This document shows, in pieces, positions 34,582 through 42,403 of a DNA stretch of 64,000 bases. The first letter of the stretch is position 1. Each line of letters opens with the position of its first letter. The DNA comes from Chitinophaga eiseniae (GTDB taxonomy: Bacteria > Bacteroidota > Bacteroidia > Chitinophagales > Chitinophagaceae), in contig NZ_FUWZ01000005.1 of the NCBI RefSeq assembly GCF_900167135.1, forward strand, positions 622,516 through 686,515, read 5' to 3'. Below the pieces are notes generated by a model, which was given only the letters and a program-made list of their open reading frames with translations, was not told the DNA's origin and did not search any database. Both the position numbers and the translations under genes were made by a program.

Positions 34582-36018
34582 ATGATCAGCAGCAAGCCAT
34601 TAGACATTCCCTGCTCCCTGCAGGAACGGAAAGTGTTGGAGAAGATTGCGCTGGCAGCCCACGAGCTAAGGGTGCCGGCCTTTCTGATCGGAGGCTTCGT
34701 ACGCGATAAAATACTGGGAAGAAGAACGAAAGACATGGATGTCGTGTGCGTGGGAGACGGCATCACCCTGGCACACCAGGTGGCTGCTGCGCTGGGCGAC
34801 AACATACCCGTCAGCTTCTTTAAAACCTACGGCACCGCCCAGGTGAAATGGCACGAGTTCGAAATCGAATTCGTCGGCGCCCGCAAAGAAAGCTACCGCC
34901 GGGAATCCAGGAACCCGGAAGTAGTGGCCGGCACCCTCGAAGATGACCAGAACCGCCGCGATTTTACTATCAACGCCCTGGCTGTCAGCCTCCGGGAGGC
35001 CGACTACGGCGCTCTCATCGATCCCTTCGGCGGAATAGCAGACCTGGACAAAAAATTGATCCGTACCCCGCTGGAACCGGCACAAACCTTCAGCGACGAC
35101 CCCCTGCGCATGATGCGGGCCATCCGCTTTGCATCCCAGCTGCAGTTCACCATCGCCGATGATGCCTTTAAAGCCATCCAGGAAAATGCGGACCGCATCC
35201 GTATCATCACCCAGGAAAGGATCTCCGACGAATTCAATAAAATCATGCTCTCCCCCAAACCCTCCGTGGGGCTCGACCTGCTCTATAAAGCCGGCCTGCT
35301 CAAAATCATCTTCCCCCAGATGACAGACATGGTAGGCGTGGAGATGTATGAAGGGAAAGGACATAAAGATAATTTCTATCATACCCTGCAGGTAGTAGAT
35401 AATATCTCCGTACATACCCGCGACCTCTGGCTCCGTTGGGCCGCACTGCTGCACGATATCGGCAAGCCCGCCACCAAAAAATTTGAACCGGGCCACGGTT
35501 GGACCTTCCACGGACACGATGCGGTGGGAGGGAAGATGGTGACCCGTATCTTTACCAAATTCAAATTACCCCTGCACGATAAAATGAAGCTGGTCAAGAA
35601 ACTGGTGGAACTCCACCTGCGCCCGATCAGCCTCACCAAAGAGAATATAACGGACTCGGCTATCCGCAGGCTCCTGTTCGATGCCGGCGACGATATCGAA
35701 TCACTCATGATGCTGTGCGAAGCCGATATCACCTCCAAAAACAAATCCAAGGTGAAACGTTATCTGGAGAATTTTGAACTGGTACGCAAAAGGCTGAAGG
35801 AAGTGGAGGAAAGCGATCGTATCCGCAACTGGCAACCCCCCGTTACCGGTGAAATGATCATGGAGACGTTTGACCTGAAGCCCGGCCGCGTAGTAGGCGA
35901 CCTTAAAAACGCCATCAGGGAGGCTATCCTCGACGGCGAAATCGCAAACACCTACGAAGCCGCCTACGCTTTTATGCTGGAAAAAGCAAAAGCCCTGGAC
36001 CTTACCCCAGTTAAATAA
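34582..36018 (+). CDS. cca: CCA tRNA nucleotidyltransferase with HD domain
   Basis: Class II nucleotidyltransferase of 478 residues. The head domain has FLIGGFVRDKILGRR followed by the metal-binding DMDVV pair and the DDQNRRDFTINALAVS motif. The neck contains DPLRMMRAIRFASQL and an ERISDEFNKIML helix. The C-terminal part has an HD phosphohydrolase domain (LLHDIGKPATKKFE, FHGHDAVGGKM). It adds or repairs the 3'-CCA of tRNAs, needed because the tRNA-Leu in this window lacks encoded CCA. A poly(A) polymerase paralogue cannot be excluded from the family alone, but the HD-bearing form usually is the CCA enzyme. Confidence 0.93.
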   Translation: MISSKPLDIPCSLQERKVLEKIALAAHELRVPAFLIGGFVRDKILGRRTKDMDVVCVGDGITLAHQVAAALGDNIPVSFFKTYGTAQVKWHEFEIEFVGARKESYRRESRNPEVVAGTLEDDQNRRDFTINALAVSLREADYGALIDPFGGIADLDKKLIRTPLEPAQTFSDDPLRMMRAIRFASQLQFTIADDAFKAIQENADRIRIITQERISDEFNKIMLSPKPSVGLDLLYKAGLLKIIFPQMTDMVGVEMYEGKGHKDNFYHTLQVVDNISVHTRDLWLRWAALLHDIGKPATKKFEPGHGWTFHGHDAVGGKMVTRIFTKFKLPLHDKMKLVKKLVELHLRPISLTKENITDSAIRRLLFDAGDDIESLMMLCEADITSKNKSKVKRYLENFELVRKRLKEVEESDRIRNWQPPVTGEMIMETFDLKPGRVVGDLKNAIREAILDGEIANTYEAAYAFMLEKAKALDLTPVK

Positions 36019-36125
36019 AATTGGTAATTTTACATAACCAGAATTAAGAAACGATTAATTGTTATCAGCGCCCTTGACCATGCGTTGGGAATTAATATAT
36101 TTATCTAACTTATAACCAAATTGTC

Positions 36126-36704
36126 ATGCCGGTTTTGAAATTCAGAGTATACTGGGAAGAAGATGAAAGTGTTTACAGAGACATTTCCATTAAGCCGAAT
36201 CAGACTTTTTTAGCATTACACACGGCCATTTTGCAGGCTTTTGAATTTGATACCAAACATGGAGCCACCTTCTTCCGTAGCAACGATAACTGGCAACGAG
36301 GCCGGGAAATCATCCTGCAGGAAGATAAGCAACCCCGTAAAGTAGAGCCGTTGCTGATGGCGGAAACAACCATCGCCGCCGCGGTGAAAGCGCCCAACCA
36401 GAAATTCATCTACCTCTACGATTTTGCCAAAAATTGGTCATTCCTCGTTGAACTGATCGGCGTTTCCAAAGATGAGAACGCTAAACTGACCTACCCGGTA
36501 TGCGTACGCAAGGAAGGCCTGGCCCCCAGCCAATACGGTACCAAAGGTCTCGTAGGCGACAAACTCGTGGAAATGGAAGAAAAATATGACCTCAACAAAG
36601 AAGGCATGGACGAAGAAGGCTTCGGGGAAGAAGGCGAAGAAGAAACCAACAATGACGGCGCTGACGAATTCGGCGGCGGCAGTGAAGATGAAAATAACTA
36701 CTAG
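36126..36704 (+). CDS. pRiA4b ORF-3-like protein
   Basis: Protein of 192 residues. Residues 1-150 match the plasmid pRiA4b ORF-3 (IS1096 passenger-like) domain: VLKFRVYWEEDESVYRDISIKP, the LHTAILQAFEFD helix, a FYL/FIYLYDFAKNWSFLVELIG strand pair. The remaining 40 residues are a strongly acidic, glycine-spotted tail (EEGEEETNNDGADEFGGGSE). The domain is common in chromosomes of Bacteroidota, where it is not linked to transposition. Function unknown. The miaA gene begins 13 bp later. Confidence 0.88.
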   Translation: MPVLKFRVYWEEDESVYRDISIKPNQTFLALHTAILQAFEFDTKHGATFFRSNDNWQRGREIILQEDKQPRKVEPLLMAETTIAAAVKAPNQKFIYLYDFAKNWSFLVELIGVSKDENAKLTYPVCVRKEGLAPSQYGTKGLVGDKLVEMEEKYDLNKEGMDEEGFGEEGEEETNNDGADEFGGGSEDENNY

Positions 36705-36717
36705 TAACTGATCTAAC

Positions 36718-37626
36718 CTGAAAACAGTCATTATCATAGCAGGCCCCACGGCCTCCGGTAAAACGGCGCTGGCTATACGGTTGGCGCAGTTATACCGCAC
36801 TTCGGTGATCTCTGCCGACTCCCGGCAGTGTTACCGGGAAATCAGCATCGGTACGGCTAAACCTACCACTGCGGAATTGGCAGCCGCCCCGCACTATTTC
36901 ATCAACTCCCACTCCATCCGGGAAGAAGTAAATGCCGGTATCTACGAACAATTGGCGCTGCAGTATGCCCGCGATATTTTCCGCGACAACGACATCGCCA
37001 TCCTGTGCGGCGGTACCGGCCTGTATATCCGCGCTTTCTGCGAAGGAATAGACGATATGCCGGCCATCCCGCCAGGCATACGGGAACAACTCAACGCACA
37101 ATATGCGGAAAACGGCCTCGCGTGGCTCCAGGAACAACTGCAGCTGCGCGATCCGGCATTTTATGCCACTGCGGAAACACAAAACCCGCAACGCCTCATC
37201 CGCGCACTGGAAGTCCTCGATGCGACCGGCAGGTCCATCACTACTTTTCGTACTGCCACTAAAGCGCAGCGGGACTTCCGTATTATCAAAATAGGCGTCA
37301 ACCTGCCGAAAGAACTGCTGCATGAAAACATCCACAAACGGGTAGACCTGATGATGGACGCCGGCCTGCTCGCAGAAGTGGAAAGCGTAAAAGCTTTCCG
37401 GCAACATAATGCTCTGCGTACGGTAGGCTATCAGGAGATATTTGACTACTTCGACGGCACACTGTCCCTCGATAAAGCAGTGGAAGACATTAAAACACAT
37501 ACCCGGCAATACGCCAAAAGACAACTGACGTGGTTCCGTAAAGACCCGGATTACCACTGGTTCGATCCCCGCTATCCGGAAGTGATCATCAGCTGGCTGC
37601 AGCAACAATTGCAACAACCCTCCTGA
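36718..37626 (+). CDS. miaA: tRNA dimethylallyltransferase (apparent CTG start)
   Basis: Enzyme of 302 residues that transfers dimethylallyl to A37 of UNN-reading tRNAs. The P-loop GPTASGKT lies at about residues 9-16, followed by ISADSRQCYREISIGTAKP and GGTGLYIRAFCEG; the RTVGYQEIFDYFDG segment and the terminal RQYAKRQLTWFRKD are also characteristic. In this frame the stop at 36709-36711 is followed by TCT AAC CTG AAA ACA, and no ATG, GTG or TTG precedes the P-loop. The first TTG at 36781 would delete it. The CTG at 36718 aligns with the usual MKTVIIIAGPT start, so I take it as the initiation codon. The 13-bp spacing to the previous gene suggests an operon. Confidence 0.93.
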   Translation: MKTVIIIAGPTASGKTALAIRLAQLYRTSVISADSRQCYREISIGTAKPTTAELAAAPHYFINSHSIREEVNAGIYEQLALQYARDIFRDNDIAILCGGTGLYIRAFCEGIDDMPAIPPGIREQLNAQYAENGLAWLQEQLQLRDPAFYATAETQNPQRLIRALEVLDATGRSITTFRTATKAQRDFRIIKIGVNLPKELLHENIHKRVDLMMDAGLLAEVESVKAFRQHNALRTVGYQEIFDYFDGTLSLDKAVEDIKTHTRQYAKRQLTWFRKDPDYHWFDPRYPEVIISWLQQQLQQPS

Positions 37627-37661
37627 TCGGGCATAAAACCAAAGACAAGTACTTCGCATAA

Positions 37662-37690
37662 AAAAAGCTGGCCGTTACGGCCAGCTTTTT
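37662..37690. terminator. Bidirectional terminator between miaA and the FadL-type porin
   Basis: A perfect 12-bp stem (arms 37662-37673 and 37679-37690, loop GTTAC) with an A-run before and a T-run after, placed between two convergent genes. Confidence 0.9.
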
Positions 37691-37711
37691 CTTTATTACT
37701 TCGGGCAGCTA

Positions 37712-39286
37712 TTAAAATTTCAGTCCCAGTGTCAGTACTACGTTGCTTCTGTTGTAATCCAGCGTAGCGGCAGCAGGTGTTAATCCCTGTGTGGTGCTGG
37801 TGTACAGCCGGTAACGGTCATTGCCCTGTGTATAGCTGTAGGCCAGATCGGCATACAGGCCTTTGTTGCGGTAGCCGAAGCCAGCGCTGTACACTTTGCG
37901 GGAAGCGTCTGTGTTGGCGTTGTATTCGTCATTGCTGTACGGGTTGCCGTACCAGGCGAAACCGGCTCTTACGGCGTAGAGGGTGGCGAATTTCAGTTCG
38001 GCGCCCACCCGCACGTTGGAAACGGCTTTATAGATGGCGCCGATATTCTGGTTCAGCGCTTTTTCGTCGTCGCGGTAGTCGCTCATTTTGAATTTGCCGG
38101 AGGACTGGTTCACGTATTCGTAATCTGCGGTGATGAAGCCCTGTGTGTTGCTCACGTGGGTGATATCGCCGAAGAAGTAGGTGGCGCCGGCCATGGCACG
38201 GAGCGGTGCCACGTAGTTATAGTCAAATTCCACGGGGTAACCACCGGTTACGTTGTCGGAATGTGCATATTGTTTGCCGAGGTAGTTTTCGGTGTTAACG
38301 TCGATGTCGGCGGTATAGCTGTCGTGCAGGCTATAGTAGGTAGGCGTGTGGAAGGCGCCGCCCAGGCGGAAGCGGGGAGTGGCCTTGTACAGTACGCCTA
38401 TTTTAGCGCCGATACCGATCCCTGTTCTTCTGAGGTATTGGCGGTAATCGAAGTAACCGAAATCGTTGTTGGGCTGATTGGCGCCGTTGTTGGTGGCGTC
38501 GTCTTCCATGACGGTGAAGTCTTCACGGTAGTTCACATTAGGTACGTTGATGCTACCGCCGATGTATAAGCGGTTACCATAGTTACCGGCTACGGCGAAC
38601 GCAAATTCGTTCAGCCCTCCCCGTGTTTCGAGGATGCCCCGTTGCTGGATAGCGGTGAGGCCGCCGGTGGGGCGGGTAGGGGAGGCGTTGCTCATCGGGT
38701 CCACCACGCCGTCAGGATGACGGAAACGGTCTATCAGGCCGGCACGGTAGCCGATGCTGCCGCCCAGCGGATAGTCGTTGACGATGCCCGCGGAATCCGC
38801 GTACCACATCTGGTCTACCCAGGTATCGGAGAAAGAAGATTTGTCGTTGTAGCCGGCCACCACTATTTTATTGTTATAGTTGGCCAGGCGGGTATAGCCC
38901 AGGGAGAAGCTCACATTGTTCCATGCTTTGTCGCCCGTGCCTTTGTTGGAGGCGAAGATCACGCCGATGCTGGGTATCTGGAAATTGGTCTTGTTGCCCT
39001 TGTTGTCCAGCTGCCCGTTGCCCAGATAGGTGGAATTGTTGTTGGTGAGGCCTAATCCTGCGGAAATGAACACTTCGCCGGTCTTGAACATGCCGATGCC
39101 GGCAGGGTTAGTGTGTGCTGAGGAGTAGTCGCCGCCCAGGCCAATGCCTGCTCCGCCCAGTGATTGTGCTCTTGCGGTCCCGAATGGTTGGTTGGGGGAG
39201 TAGAGCAAAGCGTCATTCGAGCTCTGCGCCATTGCGGTAACGGATAAAAAGAGTCCTCCTAAAAGAGGGTAAATTCTTTTAATCAT
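37712..39286 (-). CDS. OmpP1/FadL/TodX-family outer-membrane protein
   Basis: Outer-membrane protein of 524 residues. A signal peptide ends at AMAQ; the mature start (NDALLYSPNQPFGTARAQSLGGAGIGLGGDYSSAHTNPAGIG, read in parts) carries the family's NPAG motif. The rest has alternating beta strands with aromatic girdles and ends in VVLTLGLKF, a terminal phenylalanine as expected for BAM-dependent barrels. FadL-type channels pass hydrophobic compounds such as fatty acids or aromatics. The substrate is unknown and no catabolic gene is adjacent. Confidence 0.9.
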   Translation of the reverse strand: MIKRIYPLLGGLFLSVTAMAQSSNDALLYSPNQPFGTARAQSLGGAGIGLGGDYSSAHTNPAGIGMFKTGEVFISAGLGLTNNNSTYLGNGQLDNKGNKTNFQIPSIGVIFASNKGTGDKAWNNVSFSLGYTRLANYNNKIVVAGYNDKSSFSDTWVDQMWYADSAGIVNDYPLGGSIGYRAGLIDRFRHPDGVVDPMSNASPTRPTGGLTAIQQRGILETRGGLNEFAFAVAGNYGNRLYIGGSINVPNVNYREDFTVMEDDATNNGANQPNNDFGYFDYRQYLRRTGIGIGAKIGVLYKATPRFRLGGAFHTPTYYSLHDSYTADIDVNTENYLGKQYAHSDNVTGGYPVEFDYNYVAPLRAMAGATYFFGDITHVSNTQGFITADYEYVNQSSGKFKMSDYRDDEKALNQNIGAIYKAVSNVRVGAELKFATLYAVRAGFAWYGNPYSNDEYNANTDASRKVYSAGFGYRNKGLYADLAYSYTQGNDRYRLYTSTTQGLTPAAATLDYNRSNVVLTLGLKF

Positions 39287-39393
39287 AATTCTATATACTT
39301 AAAAATTGAGATGTATTGGCAGAATGTCTGATGAATAACGTGCTGCGACAGATATAACGTTCACAAACAGGAAAACTTATGTCCTATAAAAAG

Positions 39394-39423
39394 ATAAGCG
39401 TAGTTTTTTTGCTACGCTTATCC
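39394..39423 (-). terminator. Hairpin after the glycine/tyrosine-rich lipoprotein or before the porin
   Basis: An 11-bp perfect stem (arms 39394-39404 and 39413-39423) with a T-rich loop lies 16 bp beyond the stop of the 39439-40470 minus-strand gene, so it most likely ends that transcript. Confidence 0.65.
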
Positions 39424-39438
39424 TGAATTCGTTTGTTA

Positions 39439-40470
39439 TTAACGTCCGCCTCTCGCCGGACGGCTGTAGCCTCCGCCACCGCCGCTGCTTCCGCCGCTAC
39501 GTACGCCACCGCCACTGGGAGGGGAGTAGCTGGGTGCAGGCGTGGAAGGACGGGAGTATTCTACCCTGGAAGGACGGGAATAGCCGCCGTTGTTATTATT
39601 GTAGTTACCGCCGTTGTTATAGGAAGGACGGGAAATAACGGGTCTTTCTGAGCTGGACTGCTGGAACACACGACGCGGACGGTTTGTGTTGGACGGTACA
39701 TAGTTACCGTTGCCACCACCATTGGCCGGTGCTACCGCGCCTCTTGCAGGACGATAGTAACCACCGCCACCGGTGTTGCCACCGCTGTTGTTGGTATAAT
39801 TGGCGGTGCGAACACGTTCGTTGCCGTTTCTAACCGGTCCGTAGGAGTTGGCCGGACGACGGGTGAAATAACCACCGCCGTAGTGGCCGCCGCCATAATA
39901 ACCGCCACCATAGTAACCACCTGCGTAGTACGGATAGTAGTGGCCATAGTAACCGCCATAATAAGGCCAGTAGGAACCATAATAAGGATAACCACCCCAG
40001 CCAAAACCTAAACCATAGCTCCAGGGACGATAAAATCCGCCACCCCAGCCGAAGCCCAGGCTCATAGACGGGCCCCAGAGGCTGCTGTAACCGAAGCTGC
40101 TGTACGGACCATAGCCGTAACCTGCGCCCCAGCCACCCATATACATGTTGCTGGCTGCATTGTAACCATCCCAGTAACCGCCGTTGTAAGTATTGGCATT
40201 ACTGCCGAAACGGTTGATCCGGCGCTGATAATCACCCTGATCATCATCGTAGGTCACATAAGTGCCACCTTCATCGGGCGCGTCCGTATACCTGCCATTC
40301 TCATCCTGTACCGCATTACCGTCAGAACCGTTGTTGGAAGCATAGGTGCGCTGCTGCTGGCGCGGAGAATAATATACATCGTCCGGTGTCTGGGCCGTCT
40401 TATATGTACTGGAGCAGGCGCCCAGAGCGAACGTACCAGCTGCCAGTGCAATGTATAGTATAGGTTTCAT
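39439..40470 (-). CDS. Glycine/tyrosine-rich lipoprotein
   Basis: Lipoprotein of 343 residues, lipobox ALGAC with the acylated cysteine at residue 19. After a polar, Asp/Gln-rich segment the centre (about 95-205) is a low-complexity region made of Gly, Tyr, Trp and Phe in GYGYG, GWGGGFY and YYGGGYYGGG units. The C-terminal 130 residues are Asn/Gly/Ser/Arg/Pro-rich, with several RPSRVEYSRPS-like repeats and a basic RPARGGR end. No enzymatic domain is seen. Such sequences are common in Chitinophagaceae envelopes and may be adhesive, aggregate-forming or RNA-like-binding; this is inference. Confidence 0.8.
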   Translation of the reverse strand: MKPILYIALAAGTFALGACSSTYKTAQTPDDVYYSPRQQQRTYASNNGSDGNAVQDENGRYTDAPDEGGTYVTYDDDQGDYQRRINRFGSNANTYNGGYWDGYNAASNMYMGGWGAGYGYGPYSSFGYSSLWGPSMSLGFGWGGGFYRPWSYGLGFGWGGYPYYGSYWPYYGGYYGHYYPYYAGGYYGGGYYGGGHYGGGYFTRRPANSYGPVRNGNERVRTANYTNNSGGNTGGGGYYRPARGAVAPANGGGNGNYVPSNTNRPRRVFQQSSSERPVISRPSYNNGGNYNNNNGGYSRPSRVEYSRPSTPAPSYSPPSGGGVRSGGSSGGGGGYSRPARGGR

Positions 40471-40535
40471 TTGAAATATATTTTTAGCGTGATTTATATA
40501 GTAAATTTACACTTTTATAACGGATTTTAAGGGAA

Positions 40536-40543
40536 CAAAGTTA
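40536..40543 (-). promoter_or_regulatory. Candidate -7 promoter element before the Gly/Tyr-rich lipoprotein gene
   Basis: On the minus strand the sequence reads TAACTTTG, an exact TAnnTTTG match, about 66 bp upstream of the start. No clear TTG partner is seen. Confidence 0.4.
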
Positions 40544-40753
40544 CAATAACAGAACGGGTTATTTTATTTTGGCCGGACTATTTGCACCTTTATGATTTTC
40601 ATGTAGGTTTGTAACATTTTCTTTTTAAATATTTGTGACAAAAACTAAGCCAGTTTGAGGCCGTTTTCCCGCTGACGGAAAGATAATTTTTGCTAGACAA
40701 ATTCAGTAATTTTTAACTAAAAGACAAAGGTATATAAATTAGTATTTTTATTT

Positions 40754-42229
40754 ATGAGTAAAGAGATCACAGCCCGTTCGGAAGATTATTCGAAATGGTA
40801 CAATGACCTGGTGGTGAAAGGCGGTCTGGCAGATTACTCTGCCGTTAGAGGCTGTATGGTGATCAAACCATATGGCTATGCGCTCTGGGAAGCCATGCGC
40901 GACGTCCTGGACAGCAAATTCAAGGAAACCGGTCACCAGAACGCTTATTTTCCGCTGTTTATCCCCAAAAGCTTCCTCAGCAAAGAAGCCGCCCACGTGG
41001 AAGGCTTCGCCAAAGAATGCGCCGTTGTAACCCACTACCGCCTGAAAAACGACCCCAACGGCGGCGGGGTAGTGGTAGACCCGGAAGCCAAACTGGAAGA
41101 AGAGCTGATCGTTCGACCCACTTCGGAAACCATCATCTGGAACACCTATAAGGACTGGATCCAATCTTACCGCGACCTGCCCCTGCTGATCAACCAGTGG
41201 GCCAACGTGGTACGCTGGGAAATGCGCACCCGCCTTTTCCTCCGCACCGCCGAATTCCTCTGGCAGGAAGGCCACACCGCCCACGCCACGGCGGAAGAAG
41301 CCATCGCGGAAACAGAACAGATGCTGCACATATACGCTGACTTCGCAGAACAATACATGGCAATGCCCGTGATCCGCGGCGTTAAAACCGCCAGCGAAAG
41401 ATTTGCCGGCGCAGTAGACACCTACTGCGTGGAAGCTCTCATGCAGGACGGTAAAGCCCTGCAGGCCGGTACTTCCCACTTCCTCGGCCAGAACTTCGCC
41501 AAAGCATTCGACGTACAGTTCTCCAACAAGGAAAATAAACTGGACTACGTATGGGCCACCTCCTGGGGCGTATCTACCCGCCTGATCGGAGGCCTCATCA
41601 TGGTACACAGCGATGACCAGGGCCTCGTACTGCCCCCCCGCATCGCTCCCCTGCAAGTGGTGATCGTCCCTATCTATAAAGGAGCCGATCAGAAAACAGC
41701 CCTCGATGAAAAAGTAAACGGCATCGTGGCGGAACTGAAAAAAGCCGGCATCCGCGTGAAATACGACGACTCCGACAACAACCGCCCGGGATGGAAATTC
41801 GCTGAATATGAAATGAAAGGCGTTCCCGTTCGTATAGCCATCGGCGCAAGAGACCTCGAAAACAACGTGGCCGAAGTTGCCCGCCGCGATACGAAAGAGA
41901 AAATGAGCCTCTCCCTCGACGGACTGGCAGGCCGCATCGGCGAACTGCTGGAAGAAATTCAGCTGAACCTCTTCACCAAAGCCCAAACCTACCGGGATGA
42001 ACATATCACCCGCGTAGATAACTTTGACGAATTCCAGAAAGTACTGGACGAAAAAGCAGGCTTCGTGTCCGCCCACTGGGACGGTACCGCCGAAACAGAA
42101 GAGAAAATCAAAGAACTGACAAAAGCAACCATCCGTTGTATACCACTGGACAACCCACAGGAAGCAGGTACCTGCGTCCTCACCGGTAAACCGTCCAAAG
42201 AACGGGTATTGTTTGCAAGAGCATACTAA
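40754..42229 (+). CDS. proS: Prolyl-tRNA synthetase, short eukaryote/archaeal-type
   Basis: Class II aminoacyl-tRNA synthetase of 491 residues, the length of the type without the inserted editing domain. The N-terminus has ITARSEDYSKWYNDLVVKGGLADYS, then the catalytic motifs: motif 2 NVVRWEMRTRLFLRTAEFLWQEGHTAH and motif 3 SWGVSTRLIGGLIMVHSDD. The anticodon-binding domain (about 285-400) and a C-terminal zinc-type domain ending in LFARAY complete it. It charges tRNA-Pro. Because this class lacks cis editing, the free-standing editing protein at 17146-17691 is probably its functional partner. The start at 40754 fits the family. Confidence 0.97.
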   Translation: MSKEITARSEDYSKWYNDLVVKGGLADYSAVRGCMVIKPYGYALWEAMRDVLDSKFKETGHQNAYFPLFIPKSFLSKEAAHVEGFAKECAVVTHYRLKNDPNGGGVVVDPEAKLEEELIVRPTSETIIWNTYKDWIQSYRDLPLLINQWANVVRWEMRTRLFLRTAEFLWQEGHTAHATAEEAIAETEQMLHIYADFAEQYMAMPVIRGVKTASERFAGAVDTYCVEALMQDGKALQAGTSHFLGQNFAKAFDVQFSNKENKLDYVWATSWGVSTRLIGGLIMVHSDDQGLVLPPRIAPLQVVIVPIYKGADQKTALDEKVNGIVAELKKAGIRVKYDDSDNNRPGWKFAEYEMKGVPVRIAIGARDLENNVAEVARRDTKEKMSLSLDGLAGRIGELLEEIQLNLFTKAQTYRDEHITRVDNFDEFQKVLDEKAGFVSAHWDGTAETEEKIKELTKATIRCIPLDNPQEAGTCVLTGKPSKERVLFARAY

Positions 42230-42238
42230 AATCAATTG

Positions 42239-42400
42239 CGAATTACGGATTACGAATTACGAAGGTGAACCCGTTTGTAGTCCGTAATTCGTAATTTGTA
42301 GTTAAAGGAATTACCAATGACCGGCCGCTAAAGGACCCTCCGGCGTTAACAGCCCTCATTCGTAATTCGTCATTCGTCATTCGTCATTCGTAATTCATCA
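42239..42400. repeat. Heptanucleotide (TTCGTAA/TTCGTCA) repeat arrays
   Basis: Two clusters of seven-base units separated by unique sequence: ATTACGA-type units at 42239-42263 that can pair with CGTAATT units at 42281-42300, and a tandem run of CGTAATT/CGTCATT units at 42359-42399. The last array ends directly before the start of the propeller sensor gene. Similar arrays lie at 51016-51114 and, shorter, near 32762, 58710 and 59863. Confidence 0.75.
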
Positions 42401-42403
42401 TTG

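Noticed and set aside
40748..42235. Minus-strand open frame of 495 codons
   Set aside because: It lies exactly antisense to proS; its Phe/Val/Gly-rich composition has no family pattern and arises from the codon use of the real gene.
42239..42400. CRISPR-like repeat array
   Set aside because: Units are seven bases with no unique spacers of constant length, and no cas gene is present.
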